This document shows positions 57,272 through 64,000 of a stretch of DNA of 64,000 nucleotides, piece by piece. Below the pieces are notes generated by a model. It was not told the origin of the DNA. It searched no databases and saw only the letters and a list, made by a program, of their open reading frames with translations. This stretch comes from Monosporascus cannonballus (Eukaryota > Ascomycota > Sordariomycetes > Xylariales): positions 124,001 to 188,000 of the forward strand of contig QJNS01000043.1 of assembly GCA_004154925.1 (NCBI GenBank). The letters run 5' to 3'. Within the stretch, counting starts at the first letter, position 1; each line of letters opens with the position of its first letter. The translations under genes were made by a program, and so were the position numbers.

Positions 57272-60200
57272 CACGGTGTCCCCTCCTCAGCTTTTACTGA
57301 GAGCCCACAGCAACTGAAACGCCAGCAAGGAAATATACCAAGTCATGAATGGACGCGTCGGCAACTGCCCTCCGGGCTCAGCAGACGTCTATTCGCTAGT
57401 CGCGCTTCACTATCGAGGTCATTCAGTCTGCTTATCGCAGACATCTACGACAAAGTGGTTTATCACTGCTGATCTGGAGAAATAAGTTTGACGAATTGCG
57501 TCATGTCATTGCTCGAGTTGCTGTCTAGTCGATTTTGTTGCCTCACCTTAGATCTGTGCATCACTGGTTCGAAAGCTTGGGTTCTCGCCGTATAGCGGAT
57601 CGATGTTGGTCCTCCCGTTCTCTGAAAGGGGTATCATAGCGACTGGTGTTGAACTAGGCGTCCCGGTGGCTAGGCGTGTACTTAACCTTATTCGCAAACT
57701 CTTTCTCGGGCACATTTGGATCAAGGACTATGGGTGAGACCGCCAATTAGGATTCCTTCGAGGGAATACTAAGTTTAGGTAGGATATGTACCCATTGACA
57801 ATTTCTCCCTAGGGAATGCTTCTAAGAGCTTCCGCGGAAACAAAACAGTGTATTTGGGATGGGCGTTAGGAAGTCTTTTCTCGTTTCCTTCCAGAATTCC
57901 CGAGTCTTAAGAAATGGGCCTGCCCTCAGGCATGGGAAACGACATCATGTATCTCGATGGAACGGATTACGAAGGTCGTCCATGCCGTTTTTCTGTTGCT
58001 CGTTAGCCTTGCTGCTGCGCTGTAAGACTGGGCCGAAATGGGACCAGCCTTCGAGCGACGAAACTTCGTTTGGTCCTCTATACGCTCATACGCGAATCCT
58101 ATCACCATGTCGGGGTTTTTCGACTTATTGTCGGTGGGGTTTAAGGAGAAGGAAGCGCAACAAACAGCGTGTACCCTTCAACGTATATATAAAAAGGATT
58201 TTCTCTGTCTTGCTACACAATAGCTGCATCAGTCGGCAAGAACGGTTATTACTTGAAAGTGCTCTTCCTGTTCTGCGCTACTCATAGTTCTCATCAAATC
58301 CTGGGCATCTCTGCTACCGTACTTGGCTCGGATGGAAGAGGGGGTTCCGTTTTCTTACACGCTACTACTAATAGGCTCCCTCTACCGTCTCTTGCTTCGC
58401 CATAAGCCGCTTCGAAACGACCCTTTTAGACCCCGGGTCAAGTGCTCTTTCTGTCTGGGATGCTCTACCCCAATTGGGCTAGGAGTAACAGTCGTCCTAC
58501 CAACGAAGCACTTCGCGGGAGTAAAGCTCTTCATATACTGAAGTGGGAGTCTCAGACACTATGTTGTATGGCTGTCATCAAGACGATAGAACATCTGCAT
58601 TGATCTTGTGACAGATCCTAGTTAGACGAGGATTTTGGTGCTTATACGTAGGGATCTGGACTTGCTGTCGTTGGAGGCGCAACAGGCTCGGTGTTTCCGG
58701 TCCCCAGGAATGGAAGTATATTATGTGACAGGGACACATCAGGGGCTGTTAGTTCGGTTTGTCTTGGAACTAGATGGATGATCTTAACAGTTCTTTATAT
58801 TCAAGGTTACGGAGTGTCCATGAGAGCGCAAGGATCGGTGTTTCTTCCGTTTGTTTGGCCCCTTCTTATCCGTCTTCACATAGAATGTACATGATACGTT
58901 ATTGCGACATCAAACGAGAAGGGGGAGAAAGCAAAGTTTCCCAACCGGTACATCGAGTCGGAATAGCGAATCCCCTACGCACGGGTGACGGCTATACGAA
59001 CCTCGCGAACTAGGTAGGTGTTCGATAAAGACTTGAGGCCTAAGCTTTAACTCCCCCTGTCCTGTCCATAGCGCTCGCGCATGGCCTATCGACAGGAGCC
59101 CCTACGTCGATATTGATTGGGTTAAGGTTCTACACGGCTCGAATCATTCAATTGATAGCACCAAACGCGAAACATTTCTCCTCTAATGCCATCATAAAAG
59201 CTCTTTAAGCAGGAAATAGGCAAGTAGAGCAACCTGCCATGATGCAGGCCTAGTAAGGGGTGCGTGATGAAAGGAAGGGGGGCGTAATGGGGGGCGTAAT
59301 GGGGGGTGGTTGTCGTCTTAACGTCTGCACAGGGATGGTAGGAAGAGGCCCATAGCTTGGACGAGAGGTAAGATAGTAGATCCGCTATGTACCCCGGTGT
59401 CGTCCCTTTATGAGGCCTCGCCAGCAACGGCCGCAGCAGGAAGTGGATCGCGTCACGGACGATGTCGCTGTCTTCCGCCGCCGCCGCTCTCCTCGTCGTT
59501 TAGCTCCAGCGCTGCCAGCCATGGGCCCCCTCCCTTTTTTGCTTCCACGGTCAGACTCTACCCAGAATATTTGAGCCACTCATGAATGCCTTGCTTTTCC
59601 TGCAGTAGATATATCTCTGAGTAACGCCCAGCAGCGAAATTTTTTTTGAATCATCATGATGCTTACAAGAAGTTACTTTATTAGATGCCGAACTGGGTTA
59701 TTCGATTTCCCTATTTCTGCTACCAGCAGGACGAACGGGCGCCTCCACGGTCGCGGCCAGAGCCTGCACGGTATAGGAGACGTAGCTGGACCGATTCGCA
59801 TTTTTGCCACAACCCAAGACGTGCCGCGCTGCCCATGAACTTCAAATTCACCTGAGTGACAACGCCGCCGGGAGGAGATCTTACCGTTCGATCCAACGAG
59901 ACATGTGATGTTCAAACATCAGCGCCAGTTGCATCGTTGTCATCTTTCTTCCTCCGCCTCCAGCCGGACCCATACGGACGCGGGGGGAGAGAGATAGAGA
60001 CGAGCCACAGATGCGGTCGAGCAGCGCAAGCCCGGACCGGACCGGCCTCGAAGCACACCGACCAAACAAGGGCTTCGAGCCGGACCCCTCCACTCGATCG
60101 GGACAAGATGCTGCGCTTGGTCGCGGTTACCGTAGTTCCAGGCAGCGAGTGAGTGTTATTTCTCGAAGCGCGTCGGGGGTAAGGTCGCTTACTCGTATCG

Positions 60201-61676
60201 GTTGGCGCTTCGTGAGACGCTCGCTTCGGACGACGCCGGGGGAACCCTTCCCCATGATCCAGAAGGGAGACGTGCGCCGCATTGGGAGTTCAACGACCAT
60301 CCTGAGACCTGGGGATTTATATTTATCAAGAAGGGGAAAGGAGAGTGGTGTTGCGGGGAAGCCTCGCTGCTTCTGAGGCTTCGAAAAATACGTCTGGAAG
60401 ACACGAGCTGGAAGTCAGCCAGGCTGAGCAGCGAAGCGCCAGGGGAAGTCCGGGAGACGCTGATTCGGGCGAAGAGTAGTAGCAGTAGTGTTGTTGGGTA
60501 GAGGAGCGGGTTGCCCCGGTTCCCGAGCCCCTTTCCCCCTATCTGCCGCGCAATCGAAGACCTTCTGCTACGTAGGCTACCGACCGAGCAAAGGCGGCGA
60601 AACCATAACCTATCAGCACAATTCTGGGTCGCGTGCCTGCCTCGTCCGCTAGGCAGATAGACGTCTTGTTCTGCTAGTACGCACGGTAACGCCGGTCGCG
60701 AATCGAGGCAGGGTGCCTGGGACTCGACTGGAATTCACGTTTGCTGCCTAGGGGTCTTCCTAGATGACGGCCCGAGGGTCTCCGGCGAGGTCGCCGGTGG
60801 TAAATGCAGTCGTCTGAGCGAATGCTTGAGCACTACGTAGCGACACCGCGAAATGTGCCGCCGACAGACTCGAGACGTCTCCCGCCTACCCTGGTTTACT
60901 GTCGTCAAGAGGGGCGTAGAGAGTCAGAAACAATGCACCCAGATCCTCAAGGGACTCCCCGGCTACGAGCCCCTGACGGCAGAAGTCTTTGGCATAACGG
61001 TCTTTTCAGGATATCATCTTAAGATGCATACGGGTTTGCCGCATAATCCGACCCCCACTTCCTCTGACCGAGGAGTCCGCCAGAAGGACACTACTGAGAT
61101 GACGCACGACGAGATGGTAAGTCACCCAACCTTCAGCAGCAGTTTCAAGTCCAATGACTTTGATAAGTGGATAATGGATACACATACGGTAATATGATCG
61201 ATCTACCCAAGGAGGAACAAGAGATCCTTAAGTGTCGAATATCGTTGACCGTATTGTAAATACAAAACCATCCGCCGCCCATGAACAGCTATGCGTGACC
61301 TAACCCATTGTGTAAATATCCACACCGATGAGACGCCGGAAACTCCTCTTTCGCCCGGTCCGTTCTCGTCGTAAAGAGTACCTAAAGGAATCCAAGAACT
61401 CCCGTACTATGTTGCACTTTCTCTTTTTCTCTCTCAAATCGCACATCTGAAAGTTCGCTGTGGCCTTGAAACCGAATCTGGGGTATTTTTTTTTTCGCAG
61501 AAGTATACTCGTGGCATGATATGATATATTAGCAACCCTCGGCATTGAAAAAGCAATTTCGTAAGCACCTCGTCGGATCGTACGCCTATGCGCCTGGCGC
61601 AAATGCAGTGGTCGTCTAAACTTATAGCAGGCAGGTAAGTGGGATTAGAAACGAATGGTCGAAAGTGAGTACATGG
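57272..61676. other. 4.4-kb region, no supported gene
   Basis: Frames reach ~140 codons (57859-58287; 60011-60501; 60853-61197), but none has recognisable content. The 60853-61197 frame contains a GTAAGT at 61116 that could be a donor, so a small unannotated gene around 60.0-61.2 kb cannot be excluded. A 12-bp unit GGCGTAATGGGG is repeated twice at 59281-59304. A tRNA A-box-like string on the minus strand (58470-58490) lacks a matching T-arm. The last ~400 bp are the 3' flank of the HMG-box gene. Confidence 0.4.
59281..59304. repeat. Two tandem 12-bp GGCGTAATGGGG units
   Basis: A perfect duplication of a 12-mer, preceded and followed by G-rich sequence. Confidence 0.85.
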
Positions 61677-63649
61677 TTAGTGAGTCCGTCGATCAACTAT
61701 TTCCCTAGCTTTAAGCAGGGCACTTATGCCGTCTAGACTAGGCTCGCTGGGACTGGCAGGTTTCATGCCGCTGAGCGGTTTCGGCTCGATCGATGTGGCA
61801 TAAGGCGGCTCCCTTGCAAGGCTGAAGGGCGGATATGCCTGTTCACCAAAAGCAAAGCCCGGTTGGGTCGCTCGCTGGTCCGATGAGGCTGGGGACATCG
61901 TGAAAGTACCACTGACCGGCGGATCGCCAGGTGAGCGACCTGAATGGGGCTGGAGTATCGGCGGCGAAACTTTGGCCGCCGGCGGGTTCATCGAAGATGG
62001 GCCGCGTTGATGTGCATAGGTCGGTTCAAGTCTTGATGATAGCAAAGCATGGATAGGTAGCGAGGCGTCGCTCGGCGTCCTGGGAAGGTTATGGGATCCC
62101 AGAGATGAAATACTCCCCGTTGATGATGGCTCGGTCCTCAGCGACGGCGGGCGCGAGTATGAAGCCGACGACCGTGACCGATGGCCTGATGAATCGCTCT
62201 GACTCGGAGTCAGGCTTGGCATGCTATCTGGAGACCGAGCGAAGGTTCCTGGGCTAGACGTAGGGTCAGTCCCCTGCGAGAACCAGGGAAAACCAAGGCC
62301 TGCCGGGGAGGTGGCCGTTATATGTTGTCCGTCAGGCCATGGTCTGCGACGCTGTGGATTCAAGATTGGTGCGTCACTCGGATTCGGGCTCGATAGACCG
62401 CGTGGCCGACCATGGCCCGTATCGTCAAATGCCACACTCCTCGGCGAGTACAACCCATCGTCAGGCTGATACTGGCCGGCAGTTCCATTCATCCCTGTTG
62501 AGAATTGGGCTTCGTATGCCGATACCGAGGAACCCATCCGCTGCTGGCGTGAGGGTGGGGGTTCACTACCGTGCTGGCTTTCGGAGCCGCTAACTGCACC
62601 ACTCGCTGTACCGCTAGGACCAGTCGATCCCGCACTCGTACTGCTCCCGGGGGTGCTGTCGGAACCCGTCTTAATCCGCTTAGATGCATCCTTTTCTTGT
62701 TTAAACCGTCAGCGGGGGGCAGAAGATGAAGAATGCAAGCGATCGCTATACCTTGAGCTTGTGCAGCCTGTTTTGCGCGGAATTCTTGCAAATACTCATT
62801 GTACTTCCTGTAATTCTCCGTCTTTTTATATTCGGCAAGATCGCGGTTATATTTATCTTTGGCATCTTGCGCCTGCGTCTCGAACGGATCCTTCTCTGTA
62901 GGTGTCAGGTTTTGCCAATTCTCGCCGACCAGCTTTGCAATTTCTGTAAAAGTCAAATTGCGCCCCTTCAGGTCTTCTCTCATTTCTAGTACAGGTCAGC
63001 AACTGGACTAGCTCCGTACAACCTGTAATCGAGATGGAATATACATGGATATGCATGACTACATATCGTGATGGCGGCGACTTACTATTGGAGAAGAGCA
63101 CATAAGCAGAGGGGGGACGCTCTGGCGCATTCTCATCGGGCTGTTGCATCACTGTTAGAACCCTCTCGCCTCTGATGTTTGGATAGGGAAACAGAGTCTA
63201 ATCCATCGAACGAACAACTGGAGAAATGTGTAACAGGGGGGACGGCTCGGCGGACCTTCGGATGCCTCCTATACTTTCTCTTCGTGACGGTCGCTGCCTC
63301 CCTGTTTTCGGGTTTGCCCGCTTCCGGTCGACACGGGTCGTATTTGCCATCTTCGATACTGGTTCGAGTTGACGATACCAAAGACACTTCAGGCGCCAGG
63401 CCGCGCGAGTTGGCGATTCGACGCTGGAGTTTCTGCGCATCTTGTTAGCCAAGACCGCATTGTAGACGAGCGAAATGGGCCTCTTTGTTTTATTTTTACT
63501 CTTCGATGGCCGAGCTTGACACCAAGAGCGTCCAAGTCCGACTCGGTAATGTCTAAGATGGTATCCCACGAGTCGAATCCTTGCTCTAGAAACGCGTCGA
63601 GGTACTGAGAGATGCCCAGCTCGCCGAAAATCGATTCGAGCGAAGTCAT
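61677..63649 (-). CDS. SAM-domain plus HMG-box protein
   Basis: This is probably a nuclear DNA-binding protein. Minus-strand exons 63649-63500, 63432-63256, 63140-63086, 62985-62752 and 62695-61677 give 544 residues. Donors are GTAAAA, GTCCGC, GTAAGT and GTATAG; acceptors CAG, CAG, TAG and AAG. The start is the ATG before TSLESIFGELG; the frame opens slightly further upstream only through GTG. Residues 1-60 are a SAM domain (LESIFGELGISQYLDAFLEQ, ITESDLDALGVKLGHRRKLQ). A basic linker (TKRKYRRHPK) leads to an HMG box at ~110-190: RPPSAYVLFSNKMREDL, FTEIAKLVGENWQNLTP and YNRDLAEYKKTENYRKYNEY. The rest is Ser/Pro-rich and disordered, ending LDGISALLKAREIVDRRTH, a short predicted helix. HMG-box proteins with a SAM module are known in filamentous ascomycetes, but I cannot name the orthologue. 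The GTCCGC donor is non-standard. Confidence 0.86.
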
Positions 63650-64000
63650 ATAGTTGACTTGGCCCGCGTGCCTCCACGGTAAGGTCCAGGGATTTTCAGG
63701 GTACACAATCGCGCATCAGACCGGCCACAACCGAGTCAATGCTCTTTCCTGACAACCACCGAAGCTCTTCTATCGCTTTATCGATGGTCTCGAATCCAAC
63801 GGTCTCGAGTTTCCCGGATACGAGCGGAGAAAGGAGCCGCAGCGAACCGCGTGCGTGCGCGTTATCGTCTATGCGAGTATGAGGGCGTCTCTATGTGCGC
63901 CGACTTCAATCCCTGTTGTCTTGACCTTGTTTTCACTTTTTCTTTTCCTATTTTCCTCTTGCTTATCTCCCCTTTTCGGTATCAGATGTAGAAAGGAAAC
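63650..64000. other. Upstream region of the SAM/HMG gene
   Basis: This is the 5' flank of the minus-strand gene. On the plus strand it ends in T/C-rich DNA (TTTTCACTTTTTCTTTTCC), that is, purine-rich on the coding strand. No other gene is visible. Confidence 0.45.

Noticed and set aside
58408..58500. tRNA-like sequence on the minus strand (A-box-like TAGCCCAATTGGGGTAGAGC)
   Set aside because: The acceptor ends do not pair, the D stem has a mismatch and the candidate T-arm does not form a stem.
1..64000. CRISPR array, biosynthetic gene cluster, complete LTR or DNA transposon
   Set aside because: No regularly spaced repeats, no backbone biosynthetic enzyme, no transposase or reverse-transcriptase motifs were seen in any frame.

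Overview
The window is nuclear DNA from a filamentous ascomycete, most likely a Sordariomycete. Short introns (about 50-190 bp) with GTAAGT/GTATGT/GTGAGT-type donors, CTRAC-like branch sites and YAG acceptors interrupt nearly every gene. The gene set is typical of that group: a group III hybrid histidine kinase (Nik1/OS-1), a Chk2/PRD-4 kinase, a Clr5-domain protein, a respiratory complex I accessory subunit and a CTR copper transporter. No rRNA, convincing tRNA, CRISPR array, complete transposon or biosynthetic cluster was seen. All coordinates come from reading the DNA by eye; exon joins were checked only for frame and splice-site quality.

Layout. 1-3.1 kb: intergenic, with one doubtful minus-strand secreted-type ORF. 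3.7-5.8 kb: three-finger C2H2 regulator (+). 7.0-7.7 kb: 40S ribosomal protein S15 (+). 8.6-9.4 kb: probable complex I subunit (-). 10.2-11.5 kb: ER nucleotide-exchange factor SIL1 (+). 11.85-13.6 kb: Clr5-domain protein (+). 15.3-18.3 kb: large single-pass membrane protein (+). 19.1-20.9 kb: broken C-terminal remnant of a DUF3638/DUF3645 giant protein (+). 21.6-23.0 kb: decayed F-box gene with a hydrophobic tail region (-). 23.75-24.4 kb: 3-hydroxyanthranilate 3,4-dioxygenase (-), divergent from a copper transporter at 25.15-26.2 kb (+). 26.5-28.1 kb: Nudix hydrolase (-). 28.7-30.1 kb: disordered protein with a frameshift (+). 31.4-33.7 kb: Chk2-type kinase (+). 34.94 kb: 10-N assembly gap between poly-G and poly-C. 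36.3-39.2 kb: BAR-PH-ArfGAP protein (-). 42.35-46.6 kb: Munc13-like MUN/C2 protein (+). 46.6-53.1 kb: long stretch with no gene I can support. 53.2-57.3 kb: Nik1/OS-1 (+). 57.3-61.7 kb: no supported gene. 61.7-63.6 kb: SAM plus HMG-box protein (-).

The intact genes are mostly conserved housekeeping or signalling functions: translation, respiration, ER folding, NAD synthesis, copper uptake, osmosensing, DNA-damage and clock checkpoint, and membrane traffic. Nothing suggests they form one pathway. The unusual material lies between 18.3 and 23.7 kb, where two gene relics sit side by side, and in the long intergenic stretches, which carry a recurrent TACCTA/TAGGTA motif. I did not find a convincing new multi-gene system. 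The best leads are the relics, the recurrent intergenic motif and an abrupt third-position GC shift inside the 15.3-18.3 kb gene.
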